DNA of 64,000 bases, taken from contig NZ_CP107917.1 in the NCBI RefSeq assembly GCF_036014175.1, positions 2,728,001-2,792,000 of the forward strand, given 5' to 3'. Within the stretch, counting starts at the first letter, position 1, and the number at the start of each line of letters is the position of its first letter. The notes under the pieces are model-generated. The model was not told where the DNA came from and searched no databases. It saw nothing but the letters and a program-made list of their open reading frames with translations. Positions 26,424 to 35,841 of the stretch are shown here, one piece after another. The translations under genes were made by a program, and so were the position numbers. This stretch comes from Streptomyces sp. NBC_00443. Its GTDB lineage: Bacteria > Actinomycetota > Actinomycetes > Streptomycetales > Streptomycetaceae.

Positions 26424-28280
26424 TCAGTCGTCTTCGTTGTCGCCGAAGTCGGGGCGGACGTCCCGGGCGGCCATGATCTCGTCGTTGGAGGTGCCGGCGG
26501 CGACCATCGGCCAGACCATCGCGTCCTCGTGGACGATGAAGTCGACGACGACGGGGCGGTCGTTGATGGAGTTCGCCTCTTCGATGACCTTGTCGAGGTC
26601 CTCCGGCGACTCGCAGCGGATCGCGTAGCAGCCCATGGCCTCCGACAGCTTCACGAAGTCGGGGACCCGGGTGCCGGCGCTCGGCTGCTTGCCGTCCGCC
26701 TCCGGGCCGCTGTGCAGCACGGTGTTGGAGTAGCGCTGGTTGTAGAAGAGGGTCTGCCACTGGCGGACCATCCCGAGGGCGCCGTTGTTGATGATCGCGA
26801 CCTTGATCGGGATGTTGTTCAGGGCGCAGGTGGTGAGCTCCTGGTTGGTCATCTGGAAGCAACCGTCACCGTCGATCGCCCAGACCGCCTTCTGGGGCGC
26901 GCCGGCCTTGGCGCCCATCGCGGCCGGAACGGCGTAGCCCATCGTCCCGGCGCCGCCGGAGTTCAGCCAGGTGGCCGGCTTCTCGTACTGGATGAAGTGG
27001 GCCGCCCACATCTGGTGCTGGCCGACGCCGGCCGCGAAGACCGTGCCCTCCGGCGCGAGTTGGCCGATGCGCTCGATGACCTGCTGCGGGGACAGCGAAC
27101 CGTCGTCGGGCTGGTCGTAGCCGAGCGGGTAGGTGTCGCGCCAGCGGCTCAGGTCCTTCCACCAGGCGCTGTAGTCACCCTGGTGGCCCTCGGCGTGCTC
27201 CTTCTGCACGGCCTGCACCAGGTCGGCGATGACCTCGCGGGCGTCACCGACGATCGGCACGTCGGCCTCGCGGTTCTTGCCGATCTCGGCCGGGTCGATG
27301 TCGGCGTGGACGATCTTGGCGTACGGGGCAAAGCTGTCCAGCTTGCCGGTGACGCGGTCGTCGAAGCGGGCTCCGAGGGCGACGATCAGGTCGGCCTTCT
27401 GCAGCGCGGTGACGGCGGTGACCGCACCGTGCATGCCCGGCATTCCCACGTGCAGCGGGTGGCTGTCGGGGAATGCGCCGAGCGCCATCAGGGTGGTGGT
27501 GACGGGCGCTCCGGTGAGTTCGGCGAGGACCTTCAGCTCGGCGGTGGCGCCGGCCTTGAGGACGCCGCCGCCGACGTAGAGGACGGGCCGCTTGGCGGCG
27601 GTGATCAGCTTGGCGGCCTCGCGGATCTGCTTGGCGTGCGGCTTGGTGACGGGCCGGTAGCCGGGCAGGTCCATCACGGGCGGCCAGGAGAACGTGGTCT
27701 TCGCCTGGAGGGCGTCCTTGGCGATGTCGACCAGGACCGGGCCCGGGCGGCCGGTGGAGGCGATGTGGAACGCCTGCGCGATCACCCGCGGGATGTCCTC
27801 GGCCTTGGTGACGAGGAAGTTGTGCTTGGTGATCGGCATCGTGATGCCGACGATGTCCGCCTCCTGGAAGGCGTCCGTACCGATGGCCTTGGAAGCCACC
27901 TGCCCGGTGATCGCCACGAGCGGCACCGAGTCCATGTGGGCGTCGGCGATCGGCGTGACCAGGTTGGTGGCGCCCGGTCCCGAGGTGGCCATGCAGACGC
28001 CGACCCTGCCGGTGGCCTGCGCGTAACCGGTGGCGGCGTGACCGGCGCCCTGCTCATGGCGGACCAGGACGTGGCGCACCCTGGTGGAGTCCATCAGCGG
28101 GTCGTACGCCGGAAGGATCGCACCACCCGGAATGCCGAATACCGTGTCGGCGCCGACCTCCTCGAGCGAACGGATGAGGGACTGCGCACCCGTGACGTGC
28201 TCGGGGGCGGACTGGTGTCCTCCGGATCGGGGCCGGGGCTGCGGGTGATGGGCCCCGGTGGCCTGCTCGGTCATCGGCAT
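26424..28280 (-). CDS. ilvB: Acetolactate synthase large (catalytic) subunit
   Basis: About 618 aa, a thiamine-diphosphate enzyme. Visible are the N-terminal [16 protein letters not shown], the catalytic glutamate in [28 protein letters not shown], the FAD-binding middle part and the ThDP/Mg2+ motif [12 protein letters not shown] with the trailing NN. It condenses pyruvate with pyruvate or 2-oxobutyrate. ATG 28280 and ATG 28274 are both possible starts; the stretch upstream is a regulatory leader, not coding. Confidence 0.95.
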   Translation of the reverse strand: MPMTEQATGAHHPQPRPRSGGHQSAPEHVTGAQSLIRSLEEVGADTVFGIPGGAILPAYDPLMDSTRVRHVLVRHEQGAGHAATGYAQATGRVGVCMATSGPGATNLVTPIADAHMDSVPLVAITGQVASKAIGTDAFQEADIVGITMPITKHNFLVTKAEDIPRVIAQAFHIASTGRPGPVLVDIAKDALQAKTTFSWPPVMDLPGYRPVTKPHAKQIREAAKLITAAKRPVLYVGGGVLKAGATAELKVLAELTGAPVTTTLMALGAFPDSHPLHVGMPGMHGAVTAVTALQKADLIVALGARFDDRVTGKLDSFAPYAKIVHADIDPAEIGKNREADVPIVGDAREVIADLVQAVQKEHAEGHQGDYSAWWKDLSRWRDTYPLGYDQPDDGSLSPQQVIERIGQLAPEGTVFAAGVGQHQMWAAHFIQYEKPATWLNSGGAGTMGYAVPAAMGAKAGAPQKAVWAIDGDGCFQMTNQELTTCALNNIPIKVAIINNGALGMVRQWQTLFYNQRYSNTVLHSGPEADGKQPSAGTRVPDFVKLSEAMGCYAIRCESPEDLDKVIEEANSINDRPVVVDFIVHEDAMVWPMVAAGTSNDEIMAARDVRPDFGDNEDD

Positions 28281-28353
28281 TCTCTTCTCGATGCTGAGGG
28301 TTTTTGCGAAGTTTGAGCGGAGTTTCGGTGCTGCACGACAGGTGCTTGTGCAA

Positions 28354-28388
28354 CAAAAAACCCCTCGTGCCATAAGGCAAGCGAGGGG
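28354..28388 (-). terminator. Intrinsic terminator (attenuator) in the ilvB leader
   Basis: On the minus strand CCCCTCG ... TGCC-TTAT-GGCA-CGAGGGG is followed at once by TTTTTTG, a rare true U-tract in this GC-rich genome. It lies 56 bases after the leader-peptide stop and 74 bases before ilvB. Together with the leader peptide this is the layout of ribosome-mediated attenuation. Confidence 0.85.
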
Positions 28389-28443
28389 AGCGCGCCGGGT
28401 GTGGTCGCTGGGAGTTCCGGGTTCTGTCCGGACGTCACCAGCT

Positions 28444-28485
28444 TCAGCCGACGCGCTTTCCAAGTACGAGAATTCGGGTGCGCAT
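28444..28485 (-). CDS. ilvB leader peptide (13 aa)
   Basis: The frame reads [13 protein letters not shown], with consecutive Ile-Leu-Val-Leu codons and a later Val. GAGAGGG lies 8 bases upstream of the ATG. Stalling at these codons when branched-chain aminoacyl-tRNA is short would change folding of the downstream RNA and relieve the terminator at 28354-28388. Comparable ilvB leader peptides are known in actinobacteria. Confidence 0.85.
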   Translation of the reverse strand: MRTRILVLGKRVG

Positions 28486-28509
28486 GGCACAGACCCTCTC
28501 CCCGGCACG

Positions 28510-28529
28510 CACCCACTGTCAAGTGGGTG
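28510..28529. promoter_or_regulatory. 8-bp inverted repeat at the ilvB promoter
   Basis: CACCCACT-GTCA-AGTGGGTG is perfect. Read on the minus strand it contains TTGACA (28517-28522), a consensus -35 whose -10 is not obvious. Another possible -10, CATAAT, lies at 28543-28548 on that strand. The repeat may be an operator over the ilvB promoter. Confidence 0.5.
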
Positions 28530-31500
28530 GGACGGGAGTCTCATTATGTGAGCGCAGGCCACTTCCGCCTCCGAGAACAGCGGACACACCACCGGTGTAC
28601 ACCCCCGCACTCCTCTCCATGGCTCGTTCACCTCTCACGCCGCCCGCGAACGCCGGCTCGGCCGGCCCATGCGGCACCGGATAGTGGCCGGAACTCAGCG
28701 CCCGGCGCAGCCGGTACTCGTCCAGCGGCCCGGAGAACGCCATGCCCTGCCCGTGCGTGCACCCCATCGCCCGCAGGGCGACGACCTGTTCCGGCAGGTC
28801 CACGCCGTCGGCCACGGACTGCAGCCCCAGGTCGCCGGCGATCCGCAGCAGCCCACCGGTGATCTTGTGCAGCCGCGCGGACTCGACGACACCCTCGACC
28901 AGACCACGGTCGAGCTTGATCACGTCGACGGGGAGCCGGCGCAGGGCCGTGATCGCCGCGTATCCGCTGCCGAAGCCGTCCAGGGCGACCCGGACGCCGA
29001 GTCGGTGCAGACCGTTCAGGCGGCGCTCCAGTTCATCCAGTGAGACGCGCGGGTCCAGGTCGGACAGCTCGATGATCAGCGACCCGGACGGCAGCCCGTG
29101 CCGGGTCAGCAACGCCTCGATCGAGCCGAGCGGCATCGACCGGTCCAGCAGCCGACGCGCGCCCACCCGCACCGCGACGGGTACGGCGAGCCCGGTCGCG
29201 GTGCGCTCGGCGGCCTGCTCCACGGCCTCCTCCAGCATCCAGCGGCCCAGCTCGGCGGTCTTGTCGCTGTCCTCGGCCACCCGCAGGAACTCGGCGGGCG
29301 TGAACAGCACCCCTTGCGAGGACCGCCAGCGCGCCTGGGTGACGACCGATGCGATCCGGCCGCTGTCCAGACACACCACCGGCTGGTGCAGCAGCGCGAA
29401 CTCCCCGTCGTGCAGCGCGGCCCGCAGACGCGTGGCCAGCTCCGCCTTCCGTACGACGTCCTGCTGCATCTGCGGCTTGTACAGCTCGACCCGGCCCTTG
29501 CCGCCCGCCTTCGCGCGGTACATGGCGAGGTCGGCGTTGCGCAGCAGTTCCCCCGCGCCGAGGCCGGGCTCGGCGAAGGCGACGCCGATGGAGGCGTTGA
29601 CGCGGACATCGTTGCCGTCGATGAGGTACGGCTGCGACAGCGTCACCCTGAGGCGGTCGGCGAGCTCCAGGATGTGTCGTTCACGGGCGGTGCGGTCACG
29701 GGTGTTGTCCCCGGCGATCAGGGCCGCGAACTCGTCGCCGCCCAGCCGGGAGGCCGTGTCCCCGCCCCGGACCGCGTCCTGGAGTCTGCGGGCGGCCTGG
29801 ACGAGCAGTTCGTCGCCTGCCTGGTGTCCGATCGTGTCGTTGACGCCCTTGAAGCCGTCGAGGTCGATGAAGAGGACGGCCGTGTTGCGCAGGGCGATGC
29901 CCCGGTCGGAGGCACGTCGGCCGGACAGGGCCTGCTGGACCCGCTTGGTGAACAGCGCGCGGTTGGGCAGGTCGGTGAGCGGGTCGTGCTCGGCGTTGTG
30001 CTGGAGCTGGGCCTGCAGGCGCACTCTTTCGGTCACGTCCCGGCTGTTGAAGATGAGGCCGCCGTGGTGACGGTTGACGGTCGACTCGACGTTGAGCCAG
30101 CCGTCGTCTCCCGACCGGAAACGGCACTCGATGCGCGTAGTGGGTTCCTCGACTGGGCTGGCGGCGAGGAAGCGGCGCACCTCGTGCACCACACAGCCCA
30201 GATCCTCCGGGTGGATGAGATTGGCCAGTTCCGTGCCCACCAGTTCCTCCGCGGAGCGGCCGTAGACCCCGGCGGCGGCCGGGGAGACGTACCGGAGGAT
30301 GCCGTTCGGCGCGGCGATCATGATGACGTCGCTGGAGCCCTGCACCAGGGAGCGGAAGTGGTTCTCCTTCTGGGCCAGTTCCTGGGTGAGGGTGATGTTG
30401 TCGAGCAGCATGATGCCCTGGCGCATCACGAGGGCGAGCACGACGGTGCCGCCGGTGATGAGCACGACTCGGTCGACGCTGCGGCCGTTGAGGACGTTGT
30501 AGAGGATCCCCAGCGTGCAGACGGCGGCCGCGAGGTACGGCGTGAGGGCGGCCAGGGAACCGGCGATCGGACGGGTGACCGGGTACCGGCTGTGCTCACC
30601 TCCCTGCGCGGGCGTGTGGTGATGGCTTCCACCACGCTGTCCGGGCACGTGTCCCGGCACGTGCTCGTGCACCACGCGCGTGTGCCCTGTGCCGTCCTGC
30701 CGCTCGCCGTCTCCCTGCCGGGGCGCGGCCCACGGGGCGTACGCCAGGAGCAGCGAGCCGGCGAACCAGCCCGCGTCGAGCAACTGGCCGGAGCGGTAGC
30801 TGTTGTGCATCAGCGGCGAGGTGAACAGGGCGTCACACATCACGGTCAGCGCCAGCGCGCCGATCGCGGTGTTGACCGCGGTGCGGTTCACCGACGAGCG
30901 GCGGAAGTGCAACGCGAGCACCATGCTGACCAGGGCGATGTCGAGCAGCGGGTAGGCGAGCGAGAGCGCGGAGTGCGCCACGCTGGCCCCGCCGTTCGAG
31001 TCGATCTTGGCCGCCTGGGCGAGGGCGAGGCTCCATGCCAGCGTCAGCAGCGAGCCGCCGATCAGCCACGCGTCGAGCGCGAGGCAGACCCAGCCGGCCC
31101 TCGTCACCGGCCGCTTGGCGAGCACCAGGAGTCCCACGATGGCGGGCGGCGCGAAGCACAGGAAGAACCCGTCGGCGTAGGAGGGGCTGGGCACGGGTCG
31201 CTGCAGGACGACCTCGTACCATCCCCAGACCAGGTTGCCGAGGGCGGCCATGGCCGAGGAGAGGGCGAACAGCAGCCAGGCGGGTCGAAAGCGGATACGG
31301 CGGCCACGGGCGTAGCGGAAGCAGGACACGGCGGCGGCTCCCGCCGCGGCGGCCAGCCCGAAGTCGCCCATGATCAGCGCGAGTTGCTCCGAACCCCAGC
31401 CGAGCGCGGAACCGACGGCGTATCCCGCGCACACCAGGGCCAGAACGAGCTGCGGAACCAGCCCCGAGCCGCCGCCGAAGGACGACGGCCGGGGCAGCAG

Positions 31501-31764
31501 CGCGGCCGACGAGGGCTGAGCCCGCAGCCCCGCACTCAGCGTGGTCGTGGAGGGCGGTGGCGAGCTCACCGGACCCTCCCGGTCCGCGCCGCTCGCGGGT
31601 CCCGAGGGTCCCGGTGCGCTGGGTGCGCATGCCGCCTGCGGCTGCTGTGCCCGCGGTGGTGGTGGCCGTGACGACAGCCGTGAGTGCCGTGGTGCCCGCG
31701 TCTGCGCGCGGCCGTTCGCCAGGGTCGCCGCCGACGGCTCCGTCGCGTCGGATTGCTCGTCCAT
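28519..31764 (-). CDS. cdgC: Membrane GGDEF/EAL protein, CdgC-like diguanylate cyclase
   Basis: About 1081 aa. A proline-rich N-terminal tail of about 100 residues precedes about ten hydrophobic segments (roughly 110-450), then a PAS domain ([20 protein letters not shown]), a GGDEF domain with intact [10 protein letters not shown], and a C-terminal EAL domain. The EAL domain looks dead: the EAL position reads SVVTQARW and DDFG is DGFG. It therefore probably makes c-di-GMP. Its place beside ilvB matches S. coelicolor cdgC as I remember it. ATG 31764 was chosen; an upstream GTG at 31869 overlaps a BldD-like box and is unlikely. Confidence 0.88.
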   Translation of the reverse strand: MDEQSDATEPSAATLANGRAQTRAPRHSRLSSRPPPPRAQQPQAACAPSAPGPSGPASGADREGPVSSPPPSTTTLSAGLRAQPSSAALLPRPSSFGGGSGLVPQLVLALVCAGYAVGSALGWGSEQLALIMGDFGLAAAAGAAAVSCFRYARGRRIRFRPAWLLFALSSAMAALGNLVWGWYEVVLQRPVPSPSYADGFFLCFAPPAIVGLLVLAKRPVTRAGWVCLALDAWLIGGSLLTLAWSLALAQAAKIDSNGGASVAHSALSLAYPLLDIALVSMVLALHFRRSSVNRTAVNTAIGALALTVMCDALFTSPLMHNSYRSGQLLDAGWFAGSLLLAYAPWAAPRQGDGERQDGTGHTRVVHEHVPGHVPGQRGGSHHHTPAQGGEHSRYPVTRPIAGSLAALTPYLAAAVCTLGILYNVLNGRSVDRVVLITGGTVVLALVMRQGIMLLDNITLTQELAQKENHFRSLVQGSSDVIMIAAPNGILRYVSPAAAGVYGRSAEELVGTELANLIHPEDLGCVVHEVRRFLAASPVEEPTTRIECRFRSGDDGWLNVESTVNRHHGGLIFNSRDVTERVRLQAQLQHNAEHDPLTDLPNRALFTKRVQQALSGRRASDRGIALRNTAVLFIDLDGFKGVNDTIGHQAGDELLVQAARRLQDAVRGGDTASRLGGDEFAALIAGDNTRDRTARERHILELADRLRVTLSQPYLIDGNDVRVNASIGVAFAEPGLGAGELLRNADLAMYRAKAGGKGRVELYKPQMQQDVVRKAELATRLRAALHDGEFALLHQPVVCLDSGRIASVVTQARWRSSQGVLFTPAEFLRVAEDSDKTAELGRWMLEEAVEQAAERTATGLAVPVAVRVGARRLLDRSMPLGSIEALLTRHGLPSGSLIIELSDLDPRVSLDELERRLNGLHRLGVRVALDGFGSGYAAITALRRLPVDVIKLDRGLVEGVVESARLHKITGGLLRIAGDLGLQSVADGVDLPEQVVALRAMGCTHGQGMAFSGPLDEYRLRRALSSGHYPVPHGPAEPAFAGGVRGERAMERSAGVYTGGVSAVLGGGSGLRSHNETPVPPT

Positions 31765-31864
31765 AGGCCGTGCATCGCCCGTCGCCCCCCTCACAAATCT
31801 GACATGTCCATCCCCGGCGCCGAAATGCCGGCGCAGCCCCTGTCGGCGACGATACACCAGTCTC

Positions 31865-31879
31865 GTCACTCAGGGACAT
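31865..31879. promoter_or_regulatory. BldD-box-like palindrome upstream of cdgC
   Basis: On the minus strand ATGTCCCTGAGTGAC matches the published BldD consensus nTnACnC(A/T)GnGTnAn at all fixed positions but one (A to T). It is about 100 bases before the cdgC start. BldD is the c-di-GMP-binding developmental repressor, and c-di-GMP genes are known BldD targets. Confidence 0.55.
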
Positions 31880-32020
31880 AGCACCTCTACGCTCCGTGAC
31901 GACCAGCGCATATGCGAGTACGGACCGCTTCCGAGAGGTTGCGGACGGTACTCGAAGCGGGTCTTAGGACCTGTAGCGCGCGGCGCGCACGGCACCCGCG
32001 GGAAGCTCAGCCTGCGAGCG

Positions 32021-32971
32021 TCACGCGCGTGCCGCGCCCGTCGTAAGGATCACGTTGCGAAGGGGCTCACGGTTCACGTAACGAGTGAGCTGGTCCACCA
32101 GCAACCGCTTGGCGCGCGGCAGGAACGCCGACGTCGGTCCGCCCACGTGCGGACTGATCAGTACGCCCGGCGCACGCCACAGCGGGTGATCCCGGGGCAG
32201 CGGCTCGGGGTCGGTGACGTCCAGGGCCGCGGTGATGCGTCCGGTCTCCAGCTCCGCCAGCAGCGCCTTCGTGTCCACGACGCCGCCACGCGCGACGTTG
32301 ACCAGCAGCGCGCCGTCCTTCATGCGGGCGAGGAAGTCGGCGTCGGCCATGTGCCGGGTGGCCGCCGTGAGGGGCGTGGAGAGGATGACGACGTCCGCTT
32401 CCGGAAGCAGGGCGGACAGTTCGGTGAGCGGAAGCACGGGTCCGCGCGCCGTGGTGCGCTCAGAGCGCGCGACGCGCGCCACCCGCGCGAGTTCAAAGGG
32501 TGCGAGCCGGTCCTCGATGGCGGCGCCGATCGAGCCGTACCCCACGATGAGGACGTTCTTGTCCGCCAGCGCGGGCCGGAAACCGCTGAGCCACTCCCCT
32601 CTGTCCTGGGCCCGAACGAAGTCGGGTACGCCGCGCAGCGAGGCGAGGATCAGAGTGAGCGTGAGCTCGGCGGTGCTCGCCTCGTGCACCCCGCGCGCGT
32701 TGCACAGCCGCACGCCCGGGCGCAGGTGCTTCAGGCCCGACTCCACATGATCGATGCCGGCGGAGAGCGTCTGCACGACCTCCACGGAGCTCATCTCCGG
32801 CAGGGGACGCTGTCCGATTCCCGGCGGCTTCATGTAGGGGACGACGTAGAAGGCGCACTCGGCCGGGTCGGCGGGGAAGCTCTCCTCGCCGTTCCAGAAG
32901 CGGTAGTGCGGGCCCGCCGGGAGGCCCTCGACCTCTTCCGGCGGGATGGGGAGCCACACGTCAGCAGTCAT
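32021..32971 (-). CDS. D-isomer-specific 2-hydroxyacid dehydrogenase family protein
   Basis: A 316-aa NAD(P)-dependent dehydrogenase. The Rossmann motif is LIVGYGSIGAAIEDRL, the catalytic Arg is in VNVARGGVVDT, and the Glu/His pair is in DVTDPEPLPRDHPLW and ISPHVGG. The family includes glyoxylate/hydroxypyruvate reductases, but the substrate cannot be told. It stands alone, divergent from the aldo/keto reductase; the 256 bases between it and cdgC hold only the cdgC promoter region. Confidence 0.92.
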   Translation of the reverse strand: MTADVWLPIPPEEVEGLPAGPHYRFWNGEESFPADPAECAFYVVPYMKPPGIGQRPLPEMSSVEVVQTLSAGIDHVESGLKHLRPGVRLCNARGVHEASTAELTLTLILASLRGVPDFVRAQDRGEWLSGFRPALADKNVLIVGYGSIGAAIEDRLAPFELARVARVARSERTTARGPVLPLTELSALLPEADVVILSTPLTAATRHMADADFLARMKDGALLVNVARGGVVDTKALLAELETGRITAALDVTDPEPLPRDHPLWRAPGVLISPHVGGPTSAFLPRAKRLLVDQLTRYVNREPLRNVILTTGAARA

Positions 32972-33047
32972 GCCTTGGAGGCTATGTCAGGCGAACAGGA
33001 GTGCAGAGGTTAGGTTGGGGTGCCGAAAGAGGGAGGGTCACGGCCAG

Positions 33048-34046
33048 GTGGAGCGCAGGACGATCGGCGCGGCGGCGCTCGCGGTGGGAGCCGTCGGACT
33101 CGGGTGCATGCCGATGAGCTGGGCCTACAGCTCGTCGCGGCAGCGGGGCGAGGAGTCGCTCAGGGCGGTGCACCGGGCGCTCGATCTGGGCTCGACACTG
33201 CTGGACACGGCCGACATGTACGGCCCGTTCACCAATGAGCTGCTGTTGGGGCGGGTGTTGAAGGAGCGACGGCAGGACGCGTTCGTGTCGACCAAGGTCG
33301 GCCTGCTCGTGGGCGAACAGCACATCGTGGCCAACGGCCGTCCCGGCTATGTGAAGCGCGCCTGCGACGCTTCCTTGCGCCGCCTGCAGACGGACGTCAT
33401 CGACCTCTACCAACTGCATCGCGCGGACCCCGAAATACCGGTCGAGGAGACCTGGGGCGCGATGGCGGAACTCGTTCGGGCCGGAAAGGTACGGGCGTTG
33501 GGGCTGTGCGCGGTGGGCGCGCGGGGTGGCCGCCGCTCGGGAACCCGTCTGCACGACATGACGATCCGCCAGTTGCAGCGGGTGCAGCAGGTCTTCCCGG
33601 TGAGCGCCGTACAGGCGGAACTGTCGGTCTGGTCGCCGGAGGCACTGGAGACGCTGCTGCCGTGGTGCGAGGCCCGGGGCATCGGCTTCCTGGCCGCGAT
33701 GCCCCTGGGCAACGGCTTCCTCAGCGGCAGGCTGACCCCCGGCGAGGGCTTCGAACCGGACGACGTCCGCGCCCGCCACCCGCGCTTCACCGCGGAGATG
33801 ATGGCGGCGAACCAGCCCATAGTCGCCGGCCTGCGCCGCATCGCGTCCCGCCACGGGGTGGGCGTCACCCCGGCGCAGGTGGCCCTGGCGTGGGTCCTGG
33901 CCCAGGGGCGGCACGTCGTCACCGTGCCGGGGGCGAAGCAGGAGCGCTGGGTGGGCGAGAACGCGGCGGCCGGGGGGCTGCGGCTGACAGAGACGGATCT
34001 GGCGGAGGTGGCGGAGCTGCCGGGGGCGTTGGGGTCGTGGGACTGA
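33048..34046 (+). CDS. Aldo/keto reductase
   Basis: A 332-aa TIM-barrel oxidoreductase with the catalytic tetrad visible: Asp and Tyr in DTADMYGPFTNE, Lys in VSTKVG and His in YQLHRADPE. The NADPH site is formed by the C-terminal TVPGAKQERWVGENAAA. It resembles the YajO/PdxI-like AKR group acting on small aldehydes or ketones. GTG 33048 was chosen for the GGGAGGG ten bases upstream. A hairpin terminator follows. Confidence 0.93.
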   Translation: MERRTIGAAALAVGAVGLGCMPMSWAYSSSRQRGEESLRAVHRALDLGSTLLDTADMYGPFTNELLLGRVLKERRQDAFVSTKVGLLVGEQHIVANGRPGYVKRACDASLRRLQTDVIDLYQLHRADPEIPVEETWGAMAELVRAGKVRALGLCAVGARGGRRSGTRLHDMTIRQLQRVQQVFPVSAVQAELSVWSPEALETLLPWCEARGIGFLAAMPLGNGFLSGRLTPGEGFEPDDVRARHPRFTAEMMAANQPIVAGLRRIASRHGVGVTPAQVALAWVLAQGRHVVTVPGAKQERWVGENAAAGGLRLTETDLAEVAELPGALGSWD

Positions 34047-34061
34047 CGGCGCAAGGGCCCT

Positions 34062-34088
34062 GACCCCGAAATCGCCGGGCTCGGGGTC
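34062..34088 (+). terminator. Terminator after the aldo/keto reductase
   Basis: GACCCCGA and TCGGGGTC form a perfect 8-bp stem with an 11-base loop, 15 bases past the stop. Confidence 0.6.
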
Positions 34089-34404
34089 GAGGCCGGGCGG
34101 GGGCCGGGCGGGGGCCGACCGGCTGCTGTGCGGGGGACCGGGCGGACCTGCGGGCCGCCGCGAACCCCTCTCGGTGGCCCGCGCACCCTGCCGCGGCCCC
34201 GTCCCGTCGCGAAGTCCCGGCTGCCCAACCCTGTCCCGCCGAGCGCCGCGATTGGGCTTGACCGCAGGTCACAGGCACCGACTGCCGATCACACACGAAC
34301 GGGACGCCCGCACGGCGGTGGTTCGAGGTTCATGGATCGGGAACCTGTGAGGCGCGAGCGGTGTAAGAAAAAGCAGAAGCCGCCGCGTCGAAGGGACCTT
34401 GATC
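34089..34404. other. Intergenic region before the PQQ-type dehydrogenase
   Basis: I see no gene. The start holds two tandem copies of an 11-base unit, GCCGGGCGGGG (about 34092-34113). The rest contains the promoter region of the next gene; a purine- and A-rich patch, unusual here, lies near 34367-34380. Confidence 0.4.
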
Positions 34405-35571
34405 GTGCAACGTCGAGTTGTGACGGCCGTGATGGCCGCGGCCGCGCTCCTGCTCACGGCCGGCTGTTCCTCCGACGACGGGGGATCACCGGGCGAGGGT
34501 GGAGCCGCGGCACCGAGCAGCAGTAAGGCCGCGGGGTCGTCGCCCTCCGGTCAGGCCGCCGAGGAGACCCCGCCGGCGAAGGGCTCCGTCAAGGTGGTGC
34601 GCACGGTCGCCGAGGGCCTGAACACCCCCTGGGGCCTGGCCCCACTCCCCGACGGCGACCTGCTCGTCTCCTCCCGCGACGAGGCCACGATCACGCGGGT
34701 CGACGGGAAGACGGGCAAGAAGACGGAGCTGGGCGAGGTACCGGGGGTGTCCCCGGCGGGCGAGGGCGGCCTCATGGGCCTGGCGCTGTCGCCGGACTAC
34801 GCCTCGGACCACATGATCTACGCGTACTTCACCTCGGCCTCGGACAACCGCATAGTCCGCGTGCTGTACGACGAGCAGCGCCCCGCCGGCGAGCAGCTCG
34901 GCGCACCCGACACGATTTTCAAGGGCATCCCCAAGGGCTTCATCCACAACGGCGGCCGGATCGCCTTCGGCCCCGACAAGATGCTGTACGCGGGCACGGG
35001 CGAGAGCGGTGACACGGGCCTGTCCCAGGACAAGGAGTCCCTGGGCGGCAAGATCCTCCGCATGACGCCGGAGGGCGAACCGGCTCCGGGCAACCCCTTC
35101 GCCGACTCCCCCGTGTACTCGTACGGGCACCGCAACGTCCAGGGCCTGGCCTGGGACGCCAAACAGCGCCTGTTCGCGGCGGAGTTCGGCCAGGACACCT
35201 GGGACGAGCTCAACGCGATCAAGCCGGGCGACAACTACGGATGGCCAGAAGTCGAGGGCAAGTCCGACAACGCCAAGTACCGCAGCCCACTCGCCCAGTG
35301 GGGCACCGACGACGCCTCCCCCAGCGGCATCGCCTACGCCGAGGGCTCCGTCTGGATGGCCGGCCTGAAGGGCCAGCGTCTGTGGCGCATCCCCCTCGAC
35401 GGGACCGAGGCATCGGCCGACCCGCAGGCCTTCCTGGAGGGCGAGTACGGCCGGCTGCGGACGGTCGTTGCGGCGGGCGGCGACAAGCTGTGGGTGACGA
35501 CGAGCAACACGGACGGCCGGGGCGACCCGAAGGACGGGGACGACCGGATCCTGGAGGTGCAGGTGACCTGA
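34405..35571 (+). CDS. Secreted PQQ-dependent sugar dehydrogenase-like lipoprotein
   Basis: A 388-aa lipoprotein: basic start, hydrophobic helix and LLLTAGCSS lipobox, then a Ser/Pro/Gly-rich linker to about residue 60 and a six-bladed propeller of the glucose/sorbosone dehydrogenase family (LNTPWGLAPLPDGDLLVSSRD, GEGGLMGLALSPDY, the His of FIHNGGRIAFGPD, YSYGHRNVQGLAWD, NYGWPEVEG). Family members oxidise aldoses with PQQ, though many lack a proven substrate. GTG 34405 is preferred over TTG 34399 because the AAGGGA Shine-Dalgarno is then about 8 bases away. Confidence 0.9.
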   Translation: MQRRVVTAVMAAAALLLTAGCSSDDGGSPGEGGAAAPSSSKAAGSSPSGQAAEETPPAKGSVKVVRTVAEGLNTPWGLAPLPDGDLLVSSRDEATITRVDGKTGKKTELGEVPGVSPAGEGGLMGLALSPDYASDHMIYAYFTSASDNRIVRVLYDEQRPAGEQLGAPDTIFKGIPKGFIHNGGRIAFGPDKMLYAGTGESGDTGLSQDKESLGGKILRMTPEGEPAPGNPFADSPVYSYGHRNVQGLAWDAKQRLFAAEFGQDTWDELNAIKPGDNYGWPEVEGKSDNAKYRSPLAQWGTDDASPSGIAYAEGSVWMAGLKGQRLWRIPLDGTEASADPQAFLEGEYGRLRTVVAAGGDKLWVTTSNTDGRGDPKDGDDRILEVQVT

Positions 35572-35581
35572 GCGACCGCCC

Positions 35582-35797
35582 TCACCCCTCCCCGTCGCGC
35601 CTCCCGTCACCCCCGTCGTCGTCCCCCTCGGCCGACGGTTCGGGCGGTCGTACGACGACCTTCCCGGACGCGAGATCTATCGGTCCGCGCCCGGGGTCGT
35701 TGTCCCCGACGTCCTCGCGGGTCAGTTCCAAGCGGTTCTGTTCGTCGGTGGTGTGCTTGCGGCCGGGCGCGAAGAGTTCCTCGAACGCGTTGAACAC
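35582..35797 (-). CDS. DUF6191-like small protein (71 aa)
   Basis: A small acidic protein with FNAFEELFAPGRKH, LELTREDVGDNDPGRGPIDLASGKVVVR and a disordered Asp/Gly tail. I associate this pattern with DUF6191 of streptomycetes; the function is unknown. GTG 35797 has GGGAGG just upstream; ATG 35818 has no proper ribosome site. It is convergent with the PQQ-type gene. Confidence 0.7.
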   Translation of the reverse strand: MFNAFEELFAPGRKHTTDEQNRLELTREDVGDNDPGRGPIDLASGKVVVRPPEPSAEGDDDGGDGRRDGEG

Positions 35798-35841
35798 GGA
35801 ACCTCCCTGGGCCGACATCCCTTACAGCGTAAACCTCGGGC

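Noticed and set aside
28281..28631. ilvB starting upstream so that it includes the leader
   Set aside because: That frame would read through the leader peptide region and the U-tract terminator; the conserved IlvB sequence starts at 28274-28280.
31765..31869. cdgC starting at GTG 31869
   Set aside because: That start lies within the BldD-like box, and the added 35 residues look like non-coding composition.
34092..34113. GCCGGGCGGGG tandem repeat as a regulatory element
   Set aside because: Only two copies in GC-rich 3' sequence just past a terminator; it is likely slippage.
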